DNA from: an uncultured Tenacibaculum sp.
Lineage (GTDB): Bacteria > Bacteroidota > Bacteroidia > Flavobacteriales > Flavobacteriaceae
Reading direction: 5' to 3'
NCBI GenBank assembly: GCA_947497895.1
Contig: CANMIL010000002.1
Span: forward strand, 1 to 64,000
DNA length: 64,000 bases
Made by a program: the position numbers and the translations under genes. Positions 24,617-34,137 of this stretch are shown in pieces. Below the pieces are notes generated by a model that searched no databases, was not told the origin of the DNA, and worked only from the letters and a program-made list of their open reading frames with translations. How positions within the stretch are numbered: the stretch's first letter is position 1; each line of letters begins with the position of its first letter.

Positions 24617-25585
24617 ATGAATTTTATAAAAAAATATAGCACTCAAATTATTATTCACTTCCTTTTTTGGGCGCTATTTGTTTTTGTATCACTATTTGTA
24701 TTAACAAAATATTATTGGGCCGAAAATCCCTTCTTACAGTACTTGTTTATTCTTATAGTAATAGTTTATACTAACAATATCGTTTTATTGCCTTATTTCG
24801 TCCGAAAACGATGGTATTTTATATACACAGCAGTATTTTTAAGTATTGCCTTCTTGGCAACCCAACTATATTGTAACGTATTTACGCGATGTGGCTGTTC
24901 ATTTTTAAAATGTTTGAGCGACTATTTGTGGCAAACAATTGTACCGCTCACGTTTTTCTCTTTTATATGGATGCTTTTCAGATATATTGAACGAACTCAA
25001 GAAATTGAAACTATAAAACAAGAAAGAACAGCATTAGAGCTTAAATTTCTAAAGTCTCAGATAAATCCGCATGTATTGTTAAACAATTTAAACACGATTT
25101 ATTCTTTTTCACTAGAAAAACCAGATGAAACTCCGAATCTCATCTTAAAGCTCGCTGATAACTTAAAGCATGTACTTTACGAGAGTAATTCAGAAAAAGT
25201 ACCTTTATCTAACGAAATACTGTTCATTGACAATTATATAGAATTTCAAAAGTTAAGAACAGAAGGAGTTAAAACCATTAATTACACTAAATCAATTGAG
25301 GATACTACAAATAGAATTGCTCCGCTGCTTTTAATTACTCTTATTGAAAATACCTTTAAACACAGCCTATTGGGTAGTACTATTACCATTGACATTAATG
25401 TTGACAATAATTATCTCACTTGTATTTGTTCAAACGGCTACGATCCAAATAAAGAAATATCAGAAACCAGCATTGGTTTGGAAAATTTAAAAAAACGACT
25501 GGATTTATTATACAAGGAAAAGTATGAGTTAAAAATTGAAAGGGAAAAGCTCTTTAAAGTGAAATTAACTCTAAATTTACTGTAG
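24617..25585 (+). CDS. LytS-type sensor histidine kinase
   Basis: A 322-residue inner-membrane kinase: four hydrophobic helices (about 10-135), a short coiled coil, then the His_kinase domain with phospho-acceptor His in 'SQINPHVLLNNLNTIYS' and an HATPase-like end ('LLLITLIENTFKHS', 'SIGLENLKKRLDLLY'). The usual 'NPHFLFN' reads 'NPHVLLN' here. It is followed 2 bp later by a LytTR response regulator, its obvious partner. The signal sensed is unknown. Confidence 0.92.
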   Translation: MNFIKKYSTQIIIHFLFWALFVFVSLFVLTKYYWAENPFLQYLFILIVIVYTNNIVLLPYFVRKRWYFIYTAVFLSIAFLATQLYCNVFTRCGCSFLKCLSDYLWQTIVPLTFFSFIWMLFRYIERTQEIETIKQERTALELKFLKSQINPHVLLNNLNTIYSFSLEKPDETPNLILKLADNLKHVLYESNSEKVPLSNEILFIDNYIEFQKLRTEGVKTINYTKSIEDTTNRIAPLLLITLIENTFKHSLLGSTITIDINVDNNYLTCICSNGYDPNKEISETSIGLENLKKRLDLLYKEKYELKIEREKLFKVKLTLNLL

Positions 25586-25587
25586 TT

Positions 25588-26274
25588 ATGAACTGTATCA
25601 TTATTGAAGATGAAATGCCAGCGCAGCGAATTTTAAAGAGCTATATTCAAAAGATTCCTGATTTACATTTAAAAGGAAGCTTCCAAACAGCTTCGAGTGC
25701 CAATAGTTTTTTAAAAGAAAACAATGTTGAGGTCGTTTTACTTGACATTAACCTTCCAGACATACCTGGTATTGACTTTATAAAAACCGTAAAACATCCA
25801 CCACAGATAATATTTACTACAGCCTATCCTGATTATGCTGTTTCTAGTTTTGAGTTAGATACAATTGTTGATTACTTAGTCAAACCATTTTCATTCGATC
25901 GCTTCTTAAAAGCCATTTCCAAAGCTGAAAAACTCGTTAACAGACAGAGTCTTTCAGAACAAGAATCAATATTCATCAATGTAGATAAAACTATTCACAA
26001 ACTCATTTTAAATGATATACTCTATATTGAGTCTGACCGCAACTATATTACCTTTGTTACCACTGCAAAGAAACTTACGATTATAGACTCACTAAAGAGT
26101 TGGAAAGAAATTCTTAATCCTTCCCAATTCATACAAATTCACAAATCATTTATTGTGAATTCTAAAAAGATTGATAAGTTTACTAGTAGTTATGTTTACA
26201 TTCAAAATGAAAAGATTTCAATAGGTAGAACTTATAAAGAGTCTTTTCAAATGCAAATACGATCTAACAATTAA
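25588..26274 (+). CDS. LytTR-family response regulator
   Basis: A 228-residue two-domain regulator. The receiver domain has the acidic pair 'IIEDEMPAQ', phospho-acceptor Asp in 'VVLLDINLPDIPG', Thr in 'IIFTTAYPDYA' and Lys in 'YLVKPFSFDRF'. The C-terminal LytTR DNA-binding domain (about 130-228) contains 'ILYIESDRNYITF' and 'FIQIHKSFIVN'. It is coupled to the upstream kinase (2-bp gap) and ends 4 bp into the convergent minus-strand gene. Confidence 0.93.
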   Translation: MNCIIIEDEMPAQRILKSYIQKIPDLHLKGSFQTASSANSFLKENNVEVVLLDINLPDIPGIDFIKTVKHPPQIIFTTAYPDYAVSSFELDTIVDYLVKPFSFDRFLKAISKAEKLVNRQSLSEQESIFINVDKTIHKLILNDILYIESDRNYITFVTTAKKLTIIDSLKSWKEILNPSQFIQIHKSFIVNSKKIDKFTSSYVYIQNEKISIGRTYKESFQMQIRSNN

Positions 26275-27281
26275 CTTTTAATATAGGTTTCAAGTTGTTT
26301 CTGAAAATCAATATGGTTATCAACCCAAATTGCCAATTTTGATGCTTTTTTTGAGAAGCCATAAAAACTATTGTATCTTATTTCTTTATGAAAATGCAAC
26401 ACTAAATTATGTCCCATCGACCTTCCCAATGGTGAAAAGTATTTTATGTCAGTTTTCTCTGGCAACTCTTTCGATTCTATAACTACATTTTCGATCATAT
26501 CAAATGGTATTACCGCTTTTGACAAGATTCCAAATTTCAAAATCAACTGTTTCTTTTCCTTATCTATAAAAATAGGCCTACTCGAAAGCGATCTCAATAC
26601 AGCTATAATCTGTAAAAGGCTATACCCACTTAACGCGGCCAAAATAATAGACCCCGTTACATTTCCATTTTTCATCATTGAATGTGTTACGAACATTTCA
26701 ACGGCAATTACCAACAAAAAACCTAAAATTAAACTAACGGCGGTGCTATCCTTATGATAAGAGTACTCCAGCTCATCTAGCTTTCTCTTTTTCCAATTGA
26801 GTAAACCATAGTAAATAACAGATATTTCAGTGGCTAATACTGCTCCTAATTTAAAAGGTAAAATTTCATTACACACCTCCTGCGTTTGATCAAAGAAATC
26901 GAAATTTTCAGAACTACTTCTCACTTTTTTAAGAGATGTTCGGATTTTAACGATCACATATCCTATTAGTCCAAGTTCTAAAATTGGTACTAAGATTGAC
27001 TGAGCAAGTGATAACGCTTCTCTATTTCCCTCTGGAAAAACGTAATATGCTGTTAAAAAACCAACAACTATAACTGCGATAATTGACTTTTTTGAGACTT
27101 CTTTCTTCCTGATCAATAAAAAGTGAATGAAAGGAATTGTAATTAATAAGTCAATGGTTATAAAATATGAAAGTAAAGGATTAAATAACGATGATTTTAC
27201 GACAAATGCCGAGATCACTATCATCAACAAAGGAATTCCATAAACTAAAAGATTTCCTCTAGATTTAAGGACGTTTAACAT
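26271..27281 (-). CDS. Polytopic membrane protein of unknown function
   Basis: A 336-residue protein with about seven hydrophobic segments (for example 'LLVYGIPLLMIVISAFVV', 'SQSILVPILELGLIGYVIV', 'AVSLILGFLLVIAVEMFVT') and a C-terminal soluble part with a PH-like flavour ('LILKFGILSKAVIPFDMIEN'). I do not recognise the family. Its 3' end overlaps the 3' end of the LytTR regulator gene by 4 bp (convergent). Confidence 0.75.
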   Translation of the reverse strand: MLNVLKSRGNLLVYGIPLLMIVISAFVVKSSLFNPLLSYFITIDLLITIPFIHFLLIRKKEVSKKSIIAVIVVGFLTAYYVFPEGNREALSLAQSILVPILELGLIGYVIVKIRTSLKKVRSSSENFDFFDQTQEVCNEILPFKLGAVLATEISVIYYGLLNWKKRKLDELEYSYHKDSTAVSLILGFLLVIAVEMFVTHSMMKNGNVTGSIILAALSGYSLLQIIAVLRSLSSRPIFIDKEKKQLILKFGILSKAVIPFDMIENVVIESKELPEKTDIKYFSPLGRSMGHNLVLHFHKEIRYNSFYGFSKKASKLAIWVDNHIDFQKQLETYIKS

Positions 27282-27416
27282 AAGGAATGTGTTTTATAAT
27301 TTGATTCGTTTATAGGTTGTTTAAAATGTGAATATGTTACACTATTTAACATATAAATTCACCTAGAATCGGTATAGAAAAATTGCCATTAAACAAAGCC
27401 TTTGTCTAAAACAAAA

Positions 27417-27450
27417 AAACATCTCAACTATTAATTGAAATGTTCCTTTA
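27417..27450 (-). terminator. Terminator after the amidohydrolase gene
   Basis: In minus-strand RNA ACAUUUCAA and UUGAGAUGU pair (one G-U) around a short loop and are followed by UUUUUUU. It lies about 25 bp after the stop at 27475. Confidence 0.75.
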
Positions 27451-27474
27451 TTCTATAGAGTTAAAGTTCGTTTT

Positions 27475-28752
27475 CTATTTATAAACCACACCATCCTTCA
27501 TAACAAAACTAACCTTTTCCATAGTCTCAATATTCTTTAAAGGATTTTGATCTACCGCAATAATATCAGCGTAAAATCCTTTTTTAATTTGACCAATTTC
27601 ATTCTCCATTTTCAAAATCTTGGCGTTTGTCACTGTTGCTGCTTGTATGGTTTCTATAGCGGGCATTCCTGCCTCTACCATATACTTGAATTCCTTCCCG
27701 TTATTTCCATGCTTGAAAACTCCTGCATCCGTTCCAAAAGCAATTCCAACACCCTTTTTATATGCTTTAGCAAAAGTTCCTTGAATTTGAGGTCCCACAG
27801 CCAAGGCTTTTGGAACTACAATTGCTGGATAAAACCCACGAATTTTTGCTTTTTCTTCAACCTCTTTTCCTGCAGTAATTGTAGGAACTAAATAAGCATC
27901 ATGCTTTTTCATCAACTCCATCGTTTCTTCACTCATGTATGTTCCGTGTTCAATAGTTTTAACACCACCTAAAACGGCTCTTTGCATCCCTTCATCACCA
28001 TGAGCGTGTGCTGCTACATGCATTCCGTAATCTTTTGCCATATCACAAATTGCCTTTACTTCTTCAATAGTAAACTGAGGATTATCTCCACTTTTGGCTA
28101 CACTCAAAACACCTCCAGTGGCTGTAATCTTAATACAATCAGCTCCATTTTTATAACGCTGTCTCACCGCTTTTTTTGCATCCTCTACGCTATTTACAAC
28201 CCCTTCTTTCGGACCTGGATCACCAATGAGAGCCCTACTACTTCCGTTAGTAGGATCGGCGTGACCTCCAGTTGTTGCCAATGCTTTTCCTGCTGTGAAT
28301 ACTCTCGGGCCAGGAATTTTACCAGCATCAATGGCATTTCGTATAGAAATATTGACACCAGTACCTCCCAAGTCTCTTACAGTAGTGAACCCTTTTAACA
28401 ATGTCGTTTTTGCAAATCCAACAGAGTTAAAGGCAATATCAGCTTCATTTAAAATATAGCGTTTTAAGCGAGTTTTAGCATCGAATTGACTTTCGATATG
28501 TACATGCATATCAATAAGTCCTGGCATAACGTATTTACCCTTTAAATCGATTATTTTATCACTTTTATTCTTTGGATTTACAAAACCATCTAAAATCTCT
28601 TCGATTTTATTCGACTTAACAACAATGGTTTTATCGTTTTCAATAGTTCCTTTTTGAGTATTTATTAGTTTTCCACAATGTATATAGGTGCTTTGCCCTA
28701 CCAACAAAATTGTGTTTAATAAAAAGACAAGTAGTATAAATGTTCTCTTCAT
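27475..28752 (-). CDS. Amidohydrolase family protein (exported)
   Basis: A 425-residue metal-dependent hydrolase with a signal peptide ('FILLVFLLNTILLVGQ'). Metal-site motifs of the imidazolonepropionase/prolidase-like subgroup are present: 'GLIDMHVHIES', carboxylated Lys probably in 'DCIKITATGG', 'HVAAHAHGDEG', 'KTIEHGTYM' and 'AFGTDAGVF'. It probably hydrolyses dipeptides or cyclic amides in the periplasm. It stands alone with its own terminator. Confidence 0.9.
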   Translation of the reverse strand: MKRTFILLVFLLNTILLVGQSTYIHCGKLINTQKGTIENDKTIVVKSNKIEEILDGFVNPKNKSDKIIDLKGKYVMPGLIDMHVHIESQFDAKTRLKRYILNEADIAFNSVGFAKTTLLKGFTTVRDLGGTGVNISIRNAIDAGKIPGPRVFTAGKALATTGGHADPTNGSSRALIGDPGPKEGVVNSVEDAKKAVRQRYKNGADCIKITATGGVLSVAKSGDNPQFTIEEVKAICDMAKDYGMHVAAHAHGDEGMQRAVLGGVKTIEHGTYMSEETMELMKKHDAYLVPTITAGKEVEEKAKIRGFYPAIVVPKALAVGPQIQGTFAKAYKKGVGIAFGTDAGVFKHGNNGKEFKYMVEAGMPAIETIQAATVTNAKILKMENEIGQIKKGFYADIIAVDQNPLKNIETMEKVSFVMKDGVVYK

Positions 28753-28901
28753 CTGTTTTATTGCTTATAGAGTTAATAGTAAGAAATAGCCTCTTTTGCA
28801 TATTTAATTATATGCAGAAAAGACTTTTATTTGGGTTTAAAGTTTTCTAATTGACTTTAAAGATAAGACTATTAAAACAAAAACAGCAATTGGGTCTAAG
28901 A

Positions 28902-29816
28902 TTAGAAAATTGATAATCGAGATTCTGTAGTAAACTTCTCAAGAAACTGCATTCCCTTGAATGAATTTCCTTTTTCATTTAGTTTCGGACTCCAAACCGA
29001 AATCACATATTCTCCAGGATGAACAGCAACAATGCCTCCTCCAACACCACTTTTCCCAGGAAGACCAACTTTAAAAGCGAATTCGCCTGACTCATCATAA
29101 AATCCGCAAGTTTGCATTAGTGCATTGATCCTTTTAGATTGACTTTTTGTCAAGACTTCTTCATTATTATGAGGGTTTACACCTTGATTGGCAAGAAATG
29201 AAAATGAATTCGAAAGTTCTTCACAGCTCATTTCTAATGAGCAGATATCGAAATAGAAATCTAATACTTCTTCTGGGTTGTTTTCAATATTCCCAAAAGA
29301 CTTTATAAAGTTACATAAAGCAATATTTCTATATCCAACAGCCTTCTCAGAAGCAGCAATTTTTGGAGAATAATTTATTGTTTTTACTCCCGAAAGGTTT
29401 CGAACAAACTCTAAAAAACCGTATCGGTAATTCGGTAAACAACTAATTAAGATATCAGTTATTACAATTGCTCCAGCGTTTATAAAAGGATTTCTTGGAA
29501 TTCCATAATCTGTTTCCAGTTGGACTAAAGAATTGTAACTGGTTCCTGAAGGCTCGACTCCCAATCTATTCCAAATGTCTTCCCCTTTCAAACTATACGC
29601 TAAACTCAGAGAAAACACTTTCGAAACACTTTGGATTGAAAACTTATACCCACAATCTCCAATTCCATAACGAACTTGGTTGTTAGCAGCGAAATAAATT
29701 CCGAAACTATCCGGGTTAACGTTTAACAATTCAGGAATATAAGAAGCCACTTTTCCGTTATCTTGAACTTCCTTTACTTGATTATATATATCCTGAATTA
29801 TTAAATCGAAACTCAT
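28902..29816 (-). CDS. glsA: Glutaminase
   Basis: A 304-residue glutaminase of the serine-dependent (beta-lactamase-like) GlsA family. Key motifs are 'FSIQSVSKVFSLSLAY' with the catalytic Ser-x-x-Lys, 'NPFINAGAIVITD', and 'GLPGKSGVGGGI'. It converts glutamine to glutamate and ammonia in the cytoplasm. The ATG overlaps the stop of the flavoprotein gene by 4 bp, making it the third gene of marC - flavoprotein - glsA. Confidence 0.95.
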   Translation of the reverse strand: MSFDLIIQDIYNQVKEVQDNGKVASYIPELLNVNPDSFGIYFAANNQVRYGIGDCGYKFSIQSVSKVFSLSLAYSLKGEDIWNRLGVEPSGTSYNSLVQLETDYGIPRNPFINAGAIVITDILISCLPNYRYGFLEFVRNLSGVKTINYSPKIAASEKAVGYRNIALCNFIKSFGNIENNPEEVLDFYFDICSLEMSCEELSNSFSFLANQGVNPHNNEEVLTKSQSKRINALMQTCGFYDESGEFAFKVGLPGKSGVGGGIVAVHPGEYVISVWSPKLNEKGNSFKGMQFLEKFTTESRLSIF

Positions 29817-30424
29817 TTTTTTATTTTATCATGTACTTTGGTTGGAATATTCTCATTCCATTCCGTCAAAATATCTGTTGCCACACTGGCACCACTTCCA
29901 GCAGCAATAGCAAACTGGCTTCTCCACCCAGCTAGAGTACCACAAACAAACAGTCCTTCTTTGATTAGATGATTGAAATTCCTAAGTTGAATCCTATCTT
30001 TCATTGCATTCGCTCTTGAATGTCTTTCTATATATTGCTCAAGCCCAGCAATCTCAAAAGGTTTTGCATAGTTTAAGGCAATTACCACAACCTTTGTAAA
30101 ATATTCGTTTTTGTTTGTAATTACTTTATATCCCTTTTCATCATCCAAGACTGCCATTACCTTTTCACCACAAATTTGTGAAACTTCAGGATATAGTGTT
30201 TCCAACTGCTCTCTACCTTCCTTTAAAATATCCTTTCCTAAGGTTCCTTGAGGTAATCCTAATACATTATTGAATAAGGCTTCTTGTAAATGAGAAGACT
30301 TCTGATGCATTATTATACTCACTTTTTTCCCTTTTGCATATTCCTTTTTTAGGGCAGAACCTAAAACTAGAGCGCATTGCATACCTGCAACACCTCCACC
30401 AACAATTAACGTATCAAAAATCAT
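29813..30424 (-). CDS. Small FAD-dependent oxidoreductase (thioredoxin-reductase-like fold)
   Basis: A 203-residue protein with an N-terminal dinucleotide motif 'LIVGGGVAGMQCALVLGS' and a C-terminal 'EGLFVCGTLAGWRSQFAIAA', the second FAD contact of class-II pyridine nucleotide oxidoreductases. It is too short for the NADPH domain and shows no redox CxxC, so it resembles the single-domain flavoproteins of this superfamily. It lies 3 bp after the MarC gene and overlaps glsA by 4 bp. Confidence 0.8.
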   Translation of the reverse strand: MIFDTLIVGGGVAGMQCALVLGSALKKEYAKGKKVSIIMHQKSSHLQEALFNNVLGLPQGTLGKDILKEGREQLETLYPEVSQICGEKVMAVLDDEKGYKVITNKNEYFTKVVVIALNYAKPFEIAGLEQYIERHSRANAMKDRIQLRNFNHLIKEGLFVCGTLAGWRSQFAIAAGSGASVATDILTEWNENIPTKVHDKIKK

Positions 30425-30427
30425 GTA

Positions 30428-31009
30428 TTATGTTAAAAGGATTTTAATATTGGCTGCAAATAATTTAACAGCAATTGCTAATAAAATAACACCGAATACT
30501 TTTCTAATAATTTTAATTCCGTTAGCTCCAATTAATTTCTCTATTCTCGATGAGGTTTTTAAAACAACATAGATGAATAACACATTTAAGAAAATAGCCA
30601 CTAATATATTCTCCCAAGCATATTCTGCTCTTAAAGAAAGTAGTGTGGTTAAACTACCTGGACCTGCAATTAATGGAAATGCAATAGGAAATACCGTTGC
30701 ATTTAGTGCTTCCTCCTCATCTTCTTTGTACAATGTTATTCCTAAAATCATTTCTAATGCAATAAAGAATAAGATAAAGGCTCCTGCCACAGCGAAAGAG
30801 TTCACATCGATACCAATAAATCCAAGTAATCGCTGTCCTACAAACAAAAAGACAACCATGATTACACCGGCGATAATTGAGGCCTTTTCAGATTGAATAT
30901 GCCCAACCTTTTTACGAAGATCAATAATAATGGGTACATTCCCAATAATATCTATTACAGCAAATAACACCATAAATGCTGTAAAAATTTCTTTTATACT
31001 AAAATTCAT
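30428..31009 (-). CDS. MarC-family integral membrane protein
   Basis: A 193-residue protein with six hydrophobic helices and the MarC pattern: 'FAVIDIIGNVPIIIDLRKK', 'GAFILFFIALEMILG', 'FPIAFPLIAGPGSLTTLL'. The family function is unsettled; early links to antibiotic resistance were not confirmed. First gene of a three-gene minus-strand operon with a flavoprotein and glutaminase. Confidence 0.92.
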   Translation of the reverse strand: MNFSIKEIFTAFMVLFAVIDIIGNVPIIIDLRKKVGHIQSEKASIIAGVIMVVFLFVGQRLLGFIGIDVNSFAVAGAFILFFIALEMILGITLYKEDEEEALNATVFPIAFPLIAGPGSLTTLLSLRAEYAWENILVAIFLNVLFIYVVLKTSSRIEKLIGANGIKIIRKVFGVILLAIAVKLFAANIKILLT

Positions 31010-31165
31010 TACCTGTTGTTTTTCGAGCGCAAAATTAGATAAGTATTCTCACAATCTACTATTTTTGCAAAAATTTTACATAAATCTAATATACCACTTT
31101 CAAGATAATTTCCGAGAAAAGGAAAATCTGTAAGAAAAAGTATTTTAGCTAATTACATTGAAACT

Positions 31166-31735
31166 ATGTTCCAGTTAGGAAAAACCATTGTATCTGAAGA
31201 TATTTTAGAAAAGGAGTTTGTATGCAACTTATCTGCATGTAAAGGAGTATGTTGTGTTGCAGGAGATGCTGGTGCTCCTTTGCTAGAAGATGAAACAAAG
31301 ATTTTAGAAGATATTTACCCAAAAGTTAAACCATTTCTTAGAAAAGAAGGTATAGAGGCAATTGAAAAACAAGGAACATGGATTACCAGTGATTTCGATG
31401 AACTGGAAACTCCTTTGATTAATGATGCCGAGTGTGCTTATGTTACTTTTGATGAAAAAGGAACCGCTTTATGTGGAATAGAAGAAGCTTACAATCAGAA
31501 TATAATTGACTGGAAAAAACCTATTTCTTGTCATTTATACCCTGTTAGAGTTCAAGATTATAGCGAGTTTTCGGCTATAAACTATCATCAATGGGAAATT
31601 TGTGATGATGCTTGTTCTTTAGGTAAAGAGCTTCAAGTTCCTGTTTACAAGTTTTTAAAAGATTCTTTAACCAGAAGGTTTGGTGAAAACTGGTATGAAG
31701 AGTTAACAAAAGTTGCTGAGCAAAAGCTTAAATAA
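31166..31735 (+). CDS. DUF3109 family protein
   Basis: A 189-residue cytoplasmic protein with conserved cysteines typical of DUF3109: 'CNLSACKGVCCVAGDAGAPL', then 'DAECAY', 'LCGIEEAY', 'ISCHLYPVR' and 'CDDACSLG'. The cysteine set suggests a metal or Fe-S site; function unknown. Its stop overlaps the 3' end of the convergent dgt gene by 8 bp. Confidence 0.9.
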   Translation: MFQLGKTIVSEDILEKEFVCNLSACKGVCCVAGDAGAPLLEDETKILEDIYPKVKPFLRKEGIEAIEKQGTWITSDFDELETPLINDAECAYVTFDEKGTALCGIEEAYNQNIIDWKKPISCHLYPVRVQDYSEFSAINYHQWEICDDACSLGKELQVPVYKFLKDSLTRRFGENWYEELTKVAEQKLK

Positions 31736-33062
31736 CATCCCCAGCCAACTTTTTATGTAAACGAATCGCAAATCCATCTGATAACCCAGCAACATAACTA
31801 CATATAAGCATAACCCTATCATATAAGTTTTCCTTTTCATGCTGATATTCTTCAGGTAACAAATTCAACACTAATTTGTCGTAATTAGAAGCAGTATTGT
31901 TAAACTTATTATTTAGAGCCGTTACAAAAACATCAAGTATGTCGGCAATAATCTTATACCCTGCAACTTCCTTTTCTATTACTTCTTTACTTCGGTATAT
32001 CTTTTCAATACTTTTATTAATAATATCGTTTATTTGAGCTTCATACTTACATTTATCCATCAATCCTCTATCGAAATCACCATTCAGTATCGCTTCTTCA
32101 TTTTCTAAAAATATACTAACTGCCTCATCTATCAAGGATCCAATAGCCAGAGCTCTTAAATACCCTGTTCTGTCCTTTTTATGTTCCAAAGCATAATACT
32201 TTTCTCTATTAATATGCTTTGTCAGCTTAGACATATATTCAAGCGCATATTCCTCTTCAATAAGCCCTAAGTTAATCCCATCTTCAAAGTCGATAATTGT
32301 ATAACAAATATCATCTGCAGCCTCAACTAAATAAGCTAATGGATGACGATAGTAAGAAATTCCATCACTATCCTTTTTCTTTAAACCTAAATCTTCAACA
32401 AGATCTACAAATGCGTCTTTCTCTGACTGGAAGAAACCATATTTTTTATCTACAATATGGTTGGTTGGTTTTTTAGGTAAACTCTCCTTAGGATACTTTA
32501 TAAAAGCTCCTAATGTCGCGTAGGATAACCTTAACCCTCCTTCAATTCCTTTTCTGTTTTCAGTTAAAATTCTGAGTCCATTTGCATTTCCTTCAAAGTC
32601 TATTAAATCCTGATACTCTAAATCTGTCAACTGATCTTTGAACTGTCTACCATTACCAGTTTTAAAATACTCTCCAATCGCTTTTTCTCCAGAATGACCA
32701 AATGGAGGATTTCCAATGTCATGCATTACGGAAGCAGCAGCAACAATGGCTCCAAAGTCGTTAAAAGTATATCCTAACTCCACCAATTTTGGATGTCTTT
32801 TCAATAATTCTTTTCCAACTCTTCTTCCAAGAGTTCTTCCTACAACTGAAACCTCTAAACTATGTGTTAAGCGAGTATGAACGAAATCTGTTTTCGATAA
32901 TGGAATTACTTGTGTTTTATCTTGTAAACTTCTGAAAGCGGATGAAAATATAATTCTATCAAAATCAACTTCAAAACCTAATCTAGTTTCATCTTGTTCA
33001 GCTCTCAATCTTTTTTGAGTATCTCCGTATCTTTTTAATGATAATAATTGTTCCCAGTTCAT
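31728..33062 (-). CDS. dgt: dGTP triphosphohydrolase
   Basis: A 444-residue HD-domain enzyme. The metal-binding and signature residues lie in 'RLTHSLEVSVVGRTLG', 'VMHDIGNPPFGHSGE' and 'DDICYTIIDFEDG'. It would cleave dGTP to deoxyguanosine and triphosphate, helping control the dNTP pool; nrdA/nrdB, which supply that pool, lie 1-4 kb to the right. Length fits the family. Confidence 0.93.
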   Translation of the reverse strand: MNWEQLLSLKRYGDTQKRLRAEQDETRLGFEVDFDRIIFSSAFRSLQDKTQVIPLSKTDFVHTRLTHSLEVSVVGRTLGRRVGKELLKRHPKLVELGYTFNDFGAIVAAASVMHDIGNPPFGHSGEKAIGEYFKTGNGRQFKDQLTDLEYQDLIDFEGNANGLRILTENRKGIEGGLRLSYATLGAFIKYPKESLPKKPTNHIVDKKYGFFQSEKDAFVDLVEDLGLKKKDSDGISYYRHPLAYLVEAADDICYTIIDFEDGINLGLIEEEYALEYMSKLTKHINREKYYALEHKKDRTGYLRALAIGSLIDEAVSIFLENEEAILNGDFDRGLMDKCKYEAQINDIINKSIEKIYRSKEVIEKEVAGYKIIADILDVFVTALNNKFNNTASNYDKLVLNLLPEEYQHEKENLYDRVMLICSYVAGLSDGFAIRLHKKLAGDVI

Positions 33063-33264
33063 TTTAACAGTTTAGATTCAACAAAAATATTTATTCTTTT
33101 TGTTTTATCGTTATCTTTTTATTCATGTTTATCTATCTGAATTATAGAAATTATTCATTATGTGTAAATTAAATGGTTGTCTTCTATTAAAAATGGTTAA
33201 TTTTGCACATTATTCTTTGTTTTACAAAAAAATTGTGTATATTTTTATATAAAATTAGAAAGGT

Positions 33265-33765
33265 ATGGGGACAACCAGTTCTGTTGCAAATGAGTTTTTA
33301 AAATTATCCGAGGACTCTAAATCTGATCTTACTAACATGAAGTTAGTTAAGATGATGTACATTGCTCAAGGGCTTTGTTTATCTATTTTAGAGCGTCCTT
33401 TATTTAATGATGACAATATTGAGGCATGGAAATACGGACCAGTAATTCCGAGTATTTATCATGAATTTAAACATTTTAAATCTCATCCTATTACTGCGAA
33501 ATCGGTGGCTACTGATAGTAGTGATTGGGAGAGCTTCTCTGAACCTACACTTATAGATGAAGAAGATAAAAAAATAGTAAAATTAGCATGGAACTTATAC
33601 AAAGACACTCCTGCCAGAGAGTTAGCTATGTCTACTCACAGGTCTGGAACTCCATGGAGTTTTACTTACAGTCCTTATGAAAATAACATCATTCCGAATA
33701 GTCTGATAAAAAAATACTACGATAAATTTGTTAATAATTTAGAGAATTATTTAAAAAGTGCCTAA
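33265..33765 (+). CDS. Panacea (DUF4065)-domain protein, probable antitoxin
   Basis: A 166-residue protein with the Panacea/SocA-like core: 'MKLVKMMYIAQGLCLSI', 'PLFNDDNIEAWKYGPVIPSI' and 'HRSGTPWSF'. Panacea domains are antitoxins that neutralise many unrelated toxins in two-gene PanAT operons. The next gene begins inside its stop codon region (8-bp overlap) and encodes a small membrane protein, which fits the membrane-acting PanT type. Alternatively it is a stand-alone phage-derived protein. Confidence 0.82.
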   Translation: MGTTSSVANEFLKLSEDSKSDLTNMKLVKMMYIAQGLCLSILERPLFNDDNIEAWKYGPVIPSIYHEFKHFKSHPITAKSVATDSSDWESFSEPTLIDEEDKKIVKLAWNLYKDTPARELAMSTHRSGTPWSFTYSPYENNIIPNSLIKKYYDKFVNNLENYLKSA

Positions 33766-34084
33766 ATCAAGATTAGATAATTTATTAGGTGAATTAGAAG
33801 AAGATAAAGTCAACACTAACGTAATTGACAAAAGTTCTTCGTTAACTTACCAAGAAATTCTTGATAGAAATCAAGATAGAGAAGAAAGAAAAAAATACGC
33901 CTTTAGAACCTTTATATTTTTGTGTGGATTTACAGGCCTTGTTTTATCCATAATAATCGCAGCAGGCTTTTCCAAACTAATTAGCTTTGAACTCCACGAT
34001 TCCGTTCTAATAGCTCTCATAACCTCGTCTTTAGCTACCATTGTAGGTATTTTTATTTTAGTTATGAGGTATTTGTTTAAATAA
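33758..34084 (+). CDS. Small two-helix membrane protein, possible PanT-type toxin
   Basis: A 108-residue protein beginning at GTG (33758) and overlapping the Panacea gene by 8 bp. Residues 1-42 are hydrophilic and charged; two hydrophobic helices follow ('TFIFLCGFTGLVLSIIIAAG' and 'VLIALITSSLATIVGIFILV'). No known enzyme motif. Translational coupling to a Panacea gene suggests a membrane-acting toxin; this is inference, and a simple membrane partner is possible. A bidirectional terminator follows at once. Confidence 0.6.
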   Translation: MPKSRLDNLLGELEEDKVNTNVIDKSSSLTYQEILDRNQDREERKKYAFRTFIFLCGFTGLVLSIIIAAGFSKLISFELHDSVLIALITSSLATIVGIFILVMRYLFK

Positions 34085-34086
34085 TA

Positions 34087-34113
34087 AAAAGAGGCGTTTA
34101 AAACGCCTCTTTT
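34087..34113. terminator. Bidirectional terminator between convergent genes
   Basis: AAAAGAGGCGTTT (34087-34099) and its exact complement (34101-34113) form a near-perfect palindrome with A/T tracts at both ends, serving the possible PanAT pair on the plus strand and nrdA on the minus strand. Confidence 0.9.
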
Positions 34114-34137
34114 CTATTTAATTTAAACTTTATGTAA

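Noticed and set aside
27547..28398. Plus-strand ORFs opposite the amidohydrolase gene
   Set aside because: They are rich in Cys, Phe and Ser, have no family motifs and lie fully opposite a clear gene; the same applies to other antisense ORFs inside nrdA, nrdB, sdhB and the toxin genes.
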